Shown: piece by piece, positions 38,944 through 47,225 of the stretch
How the letters are laid out: each line of letters opens with the position of its first letter
Position numbering within the stretch: position 1 is the first letter of the stretch
Origin: Acidobacteriota bacterium
Lineage (GTDB): Bacteria; Acidobacteriota; Vicinamibacteria; Vicinamibacterales; UBA2999
Direction of reading: 5' to 3'
DNA length: 54,012 nucleotides
Assembly (NCBI GenBank): GCA_023265015.1
Contig: JAHFUO010000002.1
Coordinates: 1-54,012, forward strand
The notes under the pieces: generated by a model
The model's input: the letters and a program-made list of their open reading frames with translations, nothing else
Database searches by the model: none
Told to the model about the DNA's origin: nothing
Program-made: the position numbers and the translations under genes

Positions 38944-40149
38944 TTATCTCCCGAGCTGCGCCAGCGCGCGGTCGCGCGCCGCGCGGAACGCCTCCATGGC
39001 GGCGGCCGGCACGGGCTCGCCCGGCGGCAGGTTGCGCATCTCGCGAAGCGGGTTCACGAACGCGCCATTCCTTCGCAGCGCATAGTGCAGGTGCGGCCCG
39101 GTCGCGAGGCCCGTCGATCCAACGAGCCCGATCACCTGCCCCTGGTCGACCCGCGCGCCGACGCGCATGCCGGCTCCGAACGTAGACAGATGCAGGTAGT
39201 CCGACTCGTAGCCGCTCGCGTGACGGAGCCGGATCATCCGGCCGTTGACGTTGTCGAACGTCGCGGACACCACCGATCCCCCGGCAATGGCCACGACCGG
39301 CGCTCCCGGTGGCGCGGCGTAATCGACGCCGCGATGCGCGCGCTCGAGGTGCAGCACGGGATGCATCCGCGCCGCGGAGAAGCCTGACGTGATCCGGGGC
39401 TCGAACTTCAACGGCGAGCGCAGGAAGAAACGGCGCAGCGAGCGTCCCTGCTCGTCGAAGTAGTCAGCCTTCCCGGCGGGCGGCGTGAAGCGGATGGCGC
39501 GGAGCAGCCGGCCGTCGTTCCAGAATTCGGCGGCGGTAATCTCGCCGTAGGCCGGCGCGTGTCCCTCGCGCGAGAACCGCTCGAAGGCCACCGCGAATCG
39601 ATCCTGCGGCTGCACCTCGGTGTTGAAGTCGATCTCGCCGGCGAGAACGCCAGCGAGCGCAATGGCCAGCTCCGGGCTCTCCCCCTCGGCAGCCATCGCC
39701 TGGAACAGCGACGGCGTCGCCGTACCAATCGAACCAAACGCAACGGCGTGCTCGAGCGTTCGTTGAATCGGCAGCACGTCCGCGTGGAGCTCGCCCGGCG
39801 CCGTCGAGACTTTCAGGATCGATTCGTTGTCGATTTCGTACTGAAACTCGCGCAGCCCTCCGTCGAGCGTCCGTTCGAGCACAAACGGCTGCGAAGCCCG
39901 CAGGCGCCGGACATCGAACACGCGGCGACTGGCTTCGATGACATCGACGACGGCCGCATTCGTCAGGCCGGCCCCTCGCAGGATCGCCTCGAGCGTGCTG
40001 TGTTGCCGGACCACGCCGTTGATCAGCGTGGTGTCAGGCGCAAGGGTGATGTCGCGGGCGGTGGACGATGATGCGGGGGGACCGTCGGCGCATCCGACGA
40101 CCCCGGCGGCAGCAAGGAGCGCGATCAGCCGGAGCCCGGAGAACCGCAA
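38944..40149 (-). CDS. M23 family metallopeptidase, lipoprotein
   Basis: 401 residues. A lipobox signal peptide ends VVGC (Cys at about 20). The middle region (about 40-240) looks like the LysM-like/OapA and helical domains found before M23 domains in MepM-type endopeptidases. The LytM domain (about 260-360) has both zinc motifs: the first His and Asp in HRGVDYAAP and HLHY near the end. It should cut peptidoglycan cross-links in the periplasm. It starts with TTG at 40149, 17 bases after the pseudokinase gene, so the two are probably co-transcribed; TAGGCT nine bases upstream could also drive it alone. Confidence 0.9.
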   Translation of the reverse strand: MRFSGLRLIALLAAAGVVGCADGPPASSSTARDITLAPDTTLINGVVRQHSTLEAILRGAGLTNAAVVDVIEASRRVFDVRRLRASQPFVLERTLDGGLREFQYEIDNESILKVSTAPGELHADVLPIQRTLEHAVAFGSIGTATPSLFQAMAAEGESPELAIALAGVLAGEIDFNTEVQPQDRFAVAFERFSREGHAPAYGEITAAEFWNDGRLLRAIRFTPPAGKADYFDEQGRSLRRFFLRSPLKFEPRITSGFSAARMHPVLHLERAHRGVDYAAPPGAPVVAIAGGSVVSATFDNVNGRMIRLRHASGYESDYLHLSTFGAGMRVGARVDQGQVIGLVGSTGLATGPHLHYALRRNGAFVNPLREMRNLPPGEPVPAAAMEAFRAARDRALAQLGR

Positions 40150-40166
40150 GCCGCCGCTAGCCTATC

Positions 40167-41186
40167 TCAATTCGGGTCGTTTCTTGGGAAGACCGCGCGA
40201 AGGATCGAATCGAACGGCGTCGGGGCATCGGCCGGCGGATTCGGCGCGCGGGGCGCCTGTTCGGGCGAGGCCTGCGGCTGCTGCGTGACGACTACCGGCC
40301 GCTGATTGAGCGGCTCGGCGCACGTCGTTTGCAGCAGGACCTGCAACGCCATCGCGCCGGTCCGGCGGCTGCCGGGAACGCTGCTGATGTCGGAGAACGA
40401 ACGCTGTGCTTCCACCGCCGACCTGAAGGCGAGGCGAGGATGAATCTGCAGCGCCTCCTGCAACCACATGCGCAGGGCCGACGATGTGCCCGGGCGGGAT
40501 GTCATTGAGGCGTCGGTGGCCGCGAGGACAAGGTCTGAAACGCCGCGCGGGTATTCGGCGGCGTGCAACGGCCGCTGCAGGACGATCGCGAGCACCAGCG
40601 CGCCCATCTGCGTCACATCGGACTGCTGATCGAATCGCGGCAGGTTTGCCGCCGCCGGCATCGCGAGCCCGAATTCCTTCCAGAGCTGCTCGCGATTGCG
40701 CTGCAGGACCTCGAGCGCCGCGCCAAAGACGCAATCGGTCAGGACGACCCGGCCGTCGTTCGTGATCACGACGTGGGCGGGGCTGAGCGCCCCGTGGGCA
40801 AGGCCACCCGGCCACGCATGCAGCGACGCAATGATGTTGATGATCAGCGAGGACAGTTCCAGCATGGCCGACTCGGGCACGACCTCGCCGGTTGATTCGA
40901 GGTGCGCGAGCAGGTGCGACAGCCGCACACCGGTCGGCGCGTCGCTGACGGCCCGCAGCGATGACCCGTCGCGCTCGATCCGCCGCACGGCGGCGAAGGA
41001 GCGCGCCTCGAGATCCGCGTATCGCGACGCGCGTCCGCGGATCGCCTGCTCGACGACGGGCTGCGACGCGAAAGGCGCCGCCAATCCAAGTGCCTCGGTG
41101 TTGCTGCGTCCGTCCGCTTCAATCGTCCGAACGCCAAGTCCGTCTTCCAGCGAGTATGTTTCCCCGGGGATAATCCGCCTGACCAC
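40167..41186 (-). CDS. Protein kinase-like pseudokinase
   Basis: 339 residues. The order and spacing follow the C-lobe of a Ser/Thr kinase. Where HRDLKPxN is expected the protein has HGALSPAHV, so the catalytic Asp and Lys are gone. Where DFG is expected it has TDCVFG (Asp retained, Phe and Gly not). The helix F region QQSDVTQMGALVLAIVLQRPL is well preserved. The C-terminal 100 residues are Pro/Gln/Ala-rich and end in RNDPN. It may bind nucleotide and act as a scaffold for the cell-wall hydrolase downstream. The start is GTG with no clear ribosome site. Confidence 0.75.
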   Translation of the reverse strand: MVRRIIPGETYSLEDGLGVRTIEADGRSNTEALGLAAPFASQPVVEQAIRGRASRYADLEARSFAAVRRIERDGSSLRAVSDAPTGVRLSHLLAHLESTGEVVPESAMLELSSLIINIIASLHAWPGGLAHGALSPAHVVITNDGRVVLTDCVFGAALEVLQRNREQLWKEFGLAMPAAANLPRFDQQSDVTQMGALVLAIVLQRPLHAAEYPRGVSDLVLAATDASMTSRPGTSSALRMWLQEALQIHPRLAFRSAVEAQRSFSDISSVPGSRRTGAMALQVLLQTTCAEPLNQRPVVVTQQPQASPEQAPRAPNPPADAPTPFDSILRAVFPRNDPN

Positions 41187-41340
41187 GCTGGTGTGCGGTG
41201 CAACGAGCGCACCGTGCGCGATGGGTGGATTCGCCCCAAAATGGCGTTCTTACGGTCGAAGCCCAGCGCGGTCCTTGCCTGCCTCGTTACAAATCGGTTA
41301 CTCGATGGCGGCGTTCTGTAACCGGGCCCGCCGCGCCACC

Positions 41341-41349
41341 TGCTACACT
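41341..41349 (+). promoter_or_regulatory. Extended -10 for rmuC
   Basis: TGCTACACT (TG-n-TACACT) lies 16 bases before the ATG at 41366; the leader would be about nine bases with no ribosome site. Confidence 0.5.
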
Positions 41350-41365
41350 GCCAGACCAATCCCCC

Positions 41366-42553
41366 ATGGAATTGGTCATCGCCATCGCCGCGGCGGCGCT
41401 CGCGGCGCTGCTGGCCGCGTGGATCGCGCGGTCGTCGGCCCGGCGCCAGTTTGCCGATGAAATGCGCGAGGCGTTCCAGTCGCTTGCCGCCGACGCGCTC
41501 AACAGCAACCGCGCCGCTTTCCTCGATCTCGCGAAGGCATCGTTCGAAGGCTTCCAGGCGCAGGCGGCGCTCCAGTTCGACTCCCGCCAGAAGGCAATCG
41601 ACGGGCTGGTGCAGCCGATCGCCGACACGCTCAAGAAAGTCGACGTGAAGCTTGGGGAGGCTGAGCGCGAGCGGCTCGAGGCCTACGCGCGGCTCACCGA
41701 GCAGGTCACCGCACTGGGATCGACCGCGCATACCTTGTCGCGCGCCCTCCGCACCCCGGCCGTGCGTGGACGCTGGGGCGAAATGCAGCTCCGGCGCGTC
41801 GTCGAGATCGCCGGGATGCTGCGGCGATGCGACTTCGACGAGCAGCCGGCGCTGCACGGCGACAACGGGCGGCTGCGGCCGGATCTGATCGTTCACCTTC
41901 CGGGCGGCAAGCAGATCGTCGTCGACGCGAAGTCGCCGCTCGACGCGTTCCTTGACGCCCAGGAGGCGGCCGACGAGGAGACGCGGACGCTGAAGCTGCA
42001 GGCGCACTCGCGCCAGGTGCGCGAGCACATGGACAAGCTCGGCAGCAAGGCCTACTGGGAGCAGCTCACAGAGTCGCCCGAGATGGTGGTGATGTTCCTG
42101 CCGGGCGAGACGCTGTTCAGCGCCGCGCTCCAGCACGATCTCAGCCTGATCGAGCACGGCCTCCAGCAGCGCGTCCTGCTGGCCAGCCCCATCACCCTCA
42201 TCGCCCTGCTGACCACGGTCGCGCACACGTGGCGCCAGGAGGCGCTGACCGAGAATTTCCGCGAGGTGGCGACCCTCGGCAGGGATCTTCACGAGCGCCT
42301 CGCGAAGTTCGCGGAACACCTCGACGACGTTCGCAAGAAGCTTGACGGAGCGGTGCAGTCCTACAACGCGGCCGCGGGATCCTTCGAATCGCGCGTGCTC
42401 GTGTCGGCGCGGCGGCTCCGCGATCTCAAGGTGACGACGGCGGAGGAGCTGCCGCCGGCGGAATCCATCGACACCGTGCCGCGCGTGCTGAAGCAGATCG
42501 GTTTAATGGGGCTCCCGGACGAGGCGACGACCGACGAGGCAGAGCCTCTCTAA
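41366..42553 (+). CDS. rmuC: DNA recombination protein RmuC
   Basis: 395 residues. An N-terminal membrane helix (about 3-20) is followed by a coiled coil and the RmuC core: [49 protein letters not shown], and [15 protein letters not shown]. The core belongs to the PD-(D/E)XK nuclease-like group, with the DAK triad visible. It is linked to limiting recombination at inverted repeats, which is notable in a genome rich in palindromes. The start ATG at 41366 begins the membrane helix; upstream codons are not conserved. glnS follows 23 bases later. Confidence 0.93.
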   Translation: MELVIAIAAAALAALLAAWIARSSARRQFADEMREAFQSLAADALNSNRAAFLDLAKASFEGFQAQAALQFDSRQKAIDGLVQPIADTLKKVDVKLGEAERERLEAYARLTEQVTALGSTAHTLSRALRTPAVRGRWGEMQLRRVVEIAGMLRRCDFDEQPALHGDNGRLRPDLIVHLPGGKQIVVDAKSPLDAFLDAQEAADEETRTLKLQAHSRQVREHMDKLGSKAYWEQLTESPEMVVMFLPGETLFSAALQHDLSLIEHGLQQRVLLASPITLIALLTTVAHTWRQEALTENFREVATLGRDLHERLAKFAEHLDDVRKKLDGAVQSYNAAAGSFESRVLVSARRLRDLKVTTAEELPPAESIDTVPRVLKQIGLMGLPDEATTDEAEPL

Positions 42554-42564
42554 CATCCCGCACA

Positions 42565-42570
42565 TATAAT
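42565..42570 (+). promoter_or_regulatory. Consensus -10 placing transcription start at the glnS ATG
   Basis: A perfect TATAAT ends six bases before the ATG at 42577. No ribosome site lies between, so the message should be leaderless. Confidence 0.65.
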
Positions 42571-42576
42571 TGCCGG

Positions 42577-44277
42577 ATGGACTCTGACGCCGGCACGACG
42601 GCGCCACCTGCCCCGCTCGACTTCATTCGCGAAATCGTTGCCGAAGATCAGCGGACCGGAAAGCACGGCGGGCGCGTCCACACGCGCTTTCCGCCCGAGC
42701 CGAACGGCTACCTGCATATCGGCCACGCGAAATCGATCTGTCTCAATTTCGGCGTGGCCGCGGAATTCGGCGGGCTCTGCAACCTCCGCTTCGACGACAC
42801 GAATCCGACAAAAGAGGACGTCGAGTACGTCGAATCGATCCAGGAAGACGTCCGCTGGCTCGGCTTCGAGTGGGGCGCGATGTTTTATGCCTCCGACTAC
42901 TTCGAGCTGCTGTACCGGTACGCCGAAGAGCTGATTCGCCGGGACAAGGCGTACGTCGACAGCCTCAGCGCCGACGACATCCGCAACTACCGGGGCACGC
43001 TGACCGAGCCGGGACAGAACAGCCCGCATCGTGACCGGCCGGTGTCGGAGAATCTCGACCTGTTCCGCCAGATGCGGGCGGGCGCATTCCCCGACGGCGC
43101 GCACGTCCTGCGGGCGAAGATCGATATGGCGTCGCCGAACATCAACATGCGCGACCCCACGCTGTACCGGATCCGGCACGCCGCGCATCACCGGACCGGC
43201 GACGGTTGGTGCTTGTATCCGACCTACGACTACGCGCACCCGATCTCGGATGCGATCGAGGGCATCACGCACTCGATTTGCACGCTCGAGTTCGAGGATC
43301 ACCGCCCGTTGTACGACTGGATCGTGGATGCGCTGAGCGGGGCGGTCGAGTTCAAGTCCCGCCCGCAGCAAATCGAGTTCGCGCGGCTGAACCTGAATTA
43401 CACGGTGATGAGCAAGCGAAAGCTGCTCGCGCTCGTGCAGCAGCAGCTGGTGAGCGGATGGAACGACCCGCGCATGCCGACGATCGCCGGCATCCGGCGG
43501 CGCGGCTACACGGCCGACGCGGTCCGCGATTTCTGCGCGCGGATCGGCGTCGCCAAGAAGGAAAACGTCATCGACATGGCGCTCCTCGAGCACACGGTCC
43601 GGGAGGATCTGAATCGCCGCGCGCTACGCGGTCTTGCGGTGCTGCGCCCGCTGAAGGTGGTCATCGAGAACTACGAGGAGGGGCGCGTCGAGCAAGTCGA
43701 GGCGACGAACAATCCCGAGGATCCCGCCGCCGGCACGCGCCGCGTCCCGTTCTCGCGCGTCCTCTACATCGAGCAGAACGATTTCATGGAGGAGCCGCCG
43801 AAGAAATTCTTCCGGCTCTCGCCGGGCGCCGAGGTGCGCCTGCGCTACGCCTACATTCTGAAGTGCGAGCGCGCCATCACGGACGCGTCCGGCGCGGTGG
43901 TGGAGCTGCGCTGCACGTACGATCCCGGTTCGTTGAACGGGCCGACGGCAGCGCGCCGCGTCAAGGGCACGCTTCACTGGGTCTCGGCCGAGCACGCGCG
44001 CGGCGCGGAAGTGCGCCTCTACGAGCGCCTGTTTGTGTCAGAGGATCCCGGCGCAGGCGGCCGTGACCCGCTCGACGATCTCAATCCGCGCTCGCTCGAG
44101 CGGATCGAAGACGCGAAGGTGGAGCCGGCGCTGGCGTCGGCCGCGCCGGGCACCCGCTTTCAGTTCGAGCGGCAAGGGTACTTCTGCGTCGATCCCGATT
44201 CGCGTGAGGACAAGCCGGTTTTCAATCGTACGGTCACGTTGAAAGACTCCTGGGCGAAGATCCAAAGGCGGACCTAA
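42577..44277 (+). CDS. glnS: Glutaminyl-tRNA synthetase
   Basis: 566 residues. Class I motifs are HIGHAKSI (about 49-56) and VMSKRK (about 276-281, the KMSKS site). [21 protein letters not shown] and LRFDDTNP are GlnRS/GluRS family blocks, and the C-terminal half is the all-beta anticodon domain of true GlnRS ([20 protein letters not shown]). It charges tRNA-Gln directly, so this bacterium need not rely only on the GatCAB amidation route. The last codons (Arg-Arg-Thr-stop) are inside a palindromic repeat, with the TAA in the hairpin loop. Confidence 0.95.
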   Translation: MDSDAGTTAPPAPLDFIREIVAEDQRTGKHGGRVHTRFPPEPNGYLHIGHAKSICLNFGVAAEFGGLCNLRFDDTNPTKEDVEYVESIQEDVRWLGFEWGAMFYASDYFELLYRYAEELIRRDKAYVDSLSADDIRNYRGTLTEPGQNSPHRDRPVSENLDLFRQMRAGAFPDGAHVLRAKIDMASPNINMRDPTLYRIRHAAHHRTGDGWCLYPTYDYAHPISDAIEGITHSICTLEFEDHRPLYDWIVDALSGAVEFKSRPQQIEFARLNLNYTVMSKRKLLALVQQQLVSGWNDPRMPTIAGIRRRGYTADAVRDFCARIGVAKKENVIDMALLEHTVREDLNRRALRGLAVLRPLKVVIENYEEGRVEQVEATNNPEDPAAGTRRVPFSRVLYIEQNDFMEEPPKKFFRLSPGAEVRLRYAYILKCERAITDASGAVVELRCTYDPGSLNGPTAARRVKGTLHWVSAEHARGAEVRLYERLFVSEDPGAGGRDPLDDLNPRSLERIEDAKVEPALASAAPGTRFQFERQGYFCVDPDSREDKPVFNRTVTLKDSWAKIQRRT

Positions 44278-44331
44278 GGGTCCGCCTCTACGTTCGCATT
44301 CAGTCGTCGAGGCGCACCTTCAGGTGCGCCT
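44266..44331. repeat. Double palindromic repeat at the glnS stop
   Basis: Hairpin 1 pairs AGGCGGACC (44266-44274) with GGTCCGCCT (44279-44287), and the glnS TAA is in the loop. CTACGTTCG and GTCGTCG follow. Hairpin 2 pairs AGGCGCACCT (44310-44319) with AGGTGCGCCT (44322-44331). The stop codon of the convergent membrane-protein gene overlaps the end of hairpin 2. Confidence 0.85.
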
Positions 44332-44764
44332 ACCCAATCCCCACCTCCGCGTTGAGACGCGAGACGATGTGCTTCCAGGCAAGGTAGTACGCCGCCATCC
44401 CGATCGGGATGACCGGAAGCGCAAGTTGCCATTGAATCGTGAAGACGTCGAGCAGACGCCCCAGCGCTATGCCCATCGGAAAGAGCAGCAGCGGCAGGAG
44501 CGCGCCGTGCAGGCCGAGCGGTAGTCGCAACCGCGAGCGGAGTGCGAGGTGCAGCATGTTCCAGACGCCCCACAGATTGGGCACGACCGCCATCGGAAAC
44601 ACGATTGCGCGCACAAGTGGCCTTGCCGGCAGTTCGGAGACGAATTGGCTTGGCACCTCGTAGTAGAACCCGAAATAGGAGTAGAGCACGATCACCACCA
44701 GGAGGAACATCGTCGGGACCACGATGCCCGCCATGTAGGCGCGTAAGTACGGATGCGGTCGCAT
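44330..44764 (-). CDS. Four-helix membrane protein in ECF sigma operon
   Basis: 144 residues with four predicted helices (about 9-29, 51-74, 81-105, 113-132) and few charged residues outside them. The ATG at 44764 is chosen because GGAGG lies five bases upstream; an in-frame ATG at 44776 overlaps the previous stop but has no such site. It is the third gene after the sigma factor and the 70-residue protein. Function is unknown; it could be a partner of the small membrane protein or a target of the sigma factor. Confidence 0.75.
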   Translation of the reverse strand: MRPHPYLRAYMAGIVVPTMFLLVVIVLYSYFGFYYEVPSQFVSELPARPLVRAIVFPMAVVPNLWGVWNMLHLALRSRLRLPLGLHGALLPLLLFPMGIALGRLLDVFTIQWQLALPVIPIGMAAYYLAWKHIVSRLNAEVGIG

Positions 44765-44775
44765 GATGACCTCCA

Positions 44776-44988
44776 TCACAGGTGATAGGCGAGGACGAAC
44801 ATCCAGCTCGGAAACATCAGCAGCGTGGTCGCGATCATGGCCGCCAGGCTGAGGTCGACCCACGACCATTCGGCCGGCTCCTGGAGGCGGCACTCGACCA
44901 GGGACCAGAGATCGCGCGACGGCCGGTCAACGGAGGCCGGCGGACGCGCGGTGCGCAGCAGCCGTGCAAGAGAATCGTTGTCAGTCAT
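44776..44988 (-). CDS. Small single-pass membrane protein, candidate anti-sigma factor
   Basis: 70 residues. The N-terminal 40 are soluble and charged (DNDSLARLLRTARPPASVDRPSRDLWSLVECRL), and one membrane helix (about 45-68) ends the protein. The layout copies an anti-sigma factor, a cytosolic binding segment followed by a membrane anchor, but it is much shorter than usual and has no zinc-finger HxxxCxxC. Its ATG overlaps the sigma gene stop by four bases, and its own stop lies next to the following gene, so the three are coupled. The anti-sigma role is inferred from position. Confidence 0.65.
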   Translation of the reverse strand: MTDNDSLARLLRTARPPASVDRPSRDLWSLVECRLQEPAEWSWVDLSLAAMIATTLLMFPSWMFVLAYHL

Positions 44989-45518
44989 GGCCGAATACCC
45001 AGTTGGCTCAGCTCCAGTCTCAACGCGCGCGTCGCGCGAAAGACGCGGGACTTGACGGTGCCGACGGGAAGATCGAGCGCGTCGGCGATGTCTGTGTAGG
45101 GCAGCTCCTCGATGAGCGCGAGGGTCGCGACGACCTGCAGCCGGGGCGGCAGCCTGCGAAATGCGAGGGCGACGGCCTCGCTGACGCTCGAATCCGGGGC
45201 GGCGGGCGCCGCGATCCGCTCATCGGCCACGGCCCACGCGGCTCGCGGACGAGCGGCTCGAAGATGATCCTTTGCCACGTTGGTCGCGATGCGGCGCATC
45301 CACGCGCCGAAGCTTCTCGACCAGTCGAACCGCGCGCGCCCGCGATACGCCCGCCAGAACGCTTCAACAACCACGTCTTCGGCAGTGCCGGGATCCCTGA
45401 CGATCCTCAGCGCCCAGCGAAACACCTCGAGCTCGAACTGCCTGAAGAGCGACTCGAACGCGTCGCGGTCCCCGTGCACGAACCGCTCGAGCACGCCACG
45501 ATCCGGGTCGTCCCGCAT
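44985..45518 (-). CDS. ECF-family RNA polymerase sigma factor
   Basis: 177 residues. Region 2 (about 18-88) has FESLFRQFELEVFRWALRIV, DPGTAEDVVVEAFWRAYR and WMRRIATNVAKDHLR. Region 4 (about 118-170) has LRRLPPRLQVVATLALIE-type helix, YTDIADALDLPVGTVKSRVFRATRAL, the DNA-reading helix. It directs RNA polymerase to a stress or envelope regulon. A likely self-controlled promoter (GGGAACC, 15 bases, CGGTAA) lies just upstream, and a small membrane protein is coupled downstream. Confidence 0.92.
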   Translation of the reverse strand: MRDDPDRGVLERFVHGDRDAFESLFRQFELEVFRWALRIVRDPGTAEDVVVEAFWRAYRGRARFDWSRSFGAWMRRIATNVAKDHLRAARPRAAWAVADERIAAPAAPDSSVSEAVALAFRRLPPRLQVVATLALIEELPYTDIADALDLPVGTVKSRVFRATRALRLELSQLGIRP

Positions 45519-45533
45519 CTCTGTCTACCTGCC

Positions 45534-45561
45534 TTACCGGGGGTATGGGAGGAAGGTTCCC
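45534..45561 (-). promoter_or_regulatory. ECF-type promoter candidate for the sigma operon
   Basis: On the minus strand GGGAACC is followed by 15 bases and CGGTAA. GGAAC at -35 is the hallmark of ECF promoters. Transcription would start about 10 bases before the ATG at 45518. Confidence 0.5.
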
Positions 45562-45566
45562 TTGCC

Positions 45567-45646
45567 AAGTTCGAAGTGCGCACTTACTTTTCACTTACTT
45601 GAAACTTCCCACTTCGAACTTCGAACTTCGAACTTCGAACTTCGAA
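45567..45646. repeat. CTTCGAA tandem array with inverted copy
   Basis: Five exact copies of CTTCGAA run from 45612 to 45646, ending one base before the malQ stop codon. AAGTTCGAAGTG at 45567-45578 is the exact reverse complement of CACTTCGAACTT at 45610-45621, so a 12-bp hairpin with a 31-base loop forms. Confidence 0.8.
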
Positions 45647-45647
45647 C

Positions 45648-47225
45648 TTATCTCTGGTGCCGCAGGCACCACTCCCTGAGCTGCTTGGCCACTTCCATGG
45701 CTGCGGGCTCGGTCGACATTCGATCCGACAGCCACGGCAGGCGCCACGTCCAGTTCGACTCGCTCACGGTGGCCGGCTGATTGATGCGATCGCGCCAGCC
45801 GAAGATGTCCTGGATCGGCAGGATGAGGATGTTGGAGCCCGACGCGTACAGCGTTTCGATCAGCGCCTCGTGGATGGCGTTCGGGAGGCCGGGCGCGTCG
45901 ATCGACGCGAGATCGTCCTCGGCGAGGCGCTCGCGCACTGACGGAATGGCGACGACGGCTTCCCGCTCGTCGCGCGGCGCGCCTTCCCACCAGATCACCA
46001 GCGGTTCCGTGTCGTGCGTGCCCGAGGTCGCCACGGACACGGCCGGGTAGTCCACCGGATCCGTGAACGGTTGGCCGCGTACGCTCCACTGCCGCTCCCA
46101 CCGGAACACCTTGAAACCGGGGACCGACAGCCTCGCGAGCGATGCGCGCACGAAGTTCGGAATGATGCCGAGATCCTCCGCGATGATCTCTGCCCCTGGC
46201 TCGCGGAACACGGCGAGGACGCGCTCGCCTAGCTTCTGCTGCGCGTCCGGCTGATCGGGCGTGAACTGCGCCGGGCCGCCATCGTGCGGCCTGAAGTAGG
46301 TGCGATAGAAGCCGACGGCGTGGTCGACGCGATACCCGTCGAACAGATCCGCGTTGCGGCGCGCTCGATCGCGCAGCCAGTCGAAATCGCGGCGGGCCAG
46401 GACATCCCACTTGTAGACCGGCGATCCCCAGTCCTGCCCCGCCTCGCTGAACGCGTCCGGCGCGACGCCGACCGACGCGTCCATGCGGAATTCATCCTGC
46501 CGCGCCCAGACGTCGGCGCTGTCGCCGCTCACCATGAACGGGAGATCGCCGTACAGCGCGAGATCGCCCGCGCGATCGCGGGCCGTGCCCCACTGATCGC
46601 CTGCGAGCCATTGCAGGTACTGCCGGAACAGAATGTCGTCGGCGAGCTCCGCGCGTGCCGCCTCGAGCGCTTCCGGCTGTCGCGTGCGCACCGGCTCAGG
46701 CCAGCCGGTCCACGCGCGCTCGTCGTGCCGCGCATGCAGCGCGCGGAACAGCGCGTAATCCTCGAGCCACCAGGACTGCTCGGTCGCGTAGTTGCGGAAG
46801 GCCGCGGCGCGGCGCGTGCCGTCCTTCCACTCCGTGTCGCGGAAGCGCGCAAAACAGCGTCGCAGCGCCGTCTGCTTCAACGGCCGCACCTCGGTGTACT
46901 GAATCGTCGTCGCCGCCCGCGCGGCATCGAGGCGCGCGCGCAGCGCCGGCTCGAGGCGCGCCTCACCGCCGATCTCCGCGAAGTCCTCGACCTGGTCGAG
47001 CGTGATGAACTGCGGATCGATCGCCATCGCGCTGAGCGCCGAGTATGGAGACGACTCGCCGGGAGGCATCTCGTTGATGGGAAGGAGCTGAATGATCCGC
47101 TGGCCGCCCGCGTGGAGCCAGCGTGCCATCGCTTCGATGTCGCCGATCTCGCCGATGCCCCAGCTTCGTGATGAAGGAATCGAAAACAGCGGGATGAGCA
47201 CCCCCGCGCGACGATGTGGCGCCAT
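45648..47225 (-). CDS. malQ: 4-alpha-glucanotransferase (amylomaltase), GH77
   Basis: 525 residues. The three GH77 catalytic carboxylates are visible: Asp nucleophile in FDGYRVDHAVGFYR, Glu acid/base in IIAEDLGIIPNFV, and Asp in SGTHDTEPLVIWW. N-terminal blocks GVLIPLFSIPSSRSWGIGEIGD and LLPINEMPPGESSPYS confirm the family. It rearranges alpha-1,4-glucans in glycogen or maltodextrin use, matching glgC at 10741. The ATG at 47225 overlaps the aminotransferase stop by one base, so the genes are coupled. Upstream in-frame codons belong to the aminotransferase in another frame. Confidence 0.95.
   Translation of the reverse strand: MAPHRRAGVLIPLFSIPSSRSWGIGEIGDIEAMARWLHAGGQRIIQLLPINEMPPGESSPYSALSAMAIDPQFITLDQVEDFAEIGGEARLEPALRARLDAARAATTIQYTEVRPLKQTALRRCFARFRDTEWKDGTRRAAAFRNYATEQSWWLEDYALFRALHARHDERAWTGWPEPVRTRQPEALEAARAELADDILFRQYLQWLAGDQWGTARDRAGDLALYGDLPFMVSGDSADVWARQDEFRMDASVGVAPDAFSEAGQDWGSPVYKWDVLARRDFDWLRDRARRNADLFDGYRVDHAVGFYRTYFRPHDGGPAQFTPDQPDAQQKLGERVLAVFREPGAEIIAEDLGIIPNFVRASLARLSVPGFKVFRWERQWSVRGQPFTDPVDYPAVSVATSGTHDTEPLVIWWEGAPRDEREAVVAIPSVRERLAEDDLASIDAPGLPNAIHEALIETLYASGSNILILPIQDIFGWRDRINQPATVSESNWTWRLPWLSDRMSTEPAAMEVAKQLREWCLRHQR

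Noticed and set aside
40844-42319. 491-codon minus-strand frame opposite rmuC
   Set aside because: It spans the rmuC promoter and the antisense of conserved RmuC blocks; no motif of its own.
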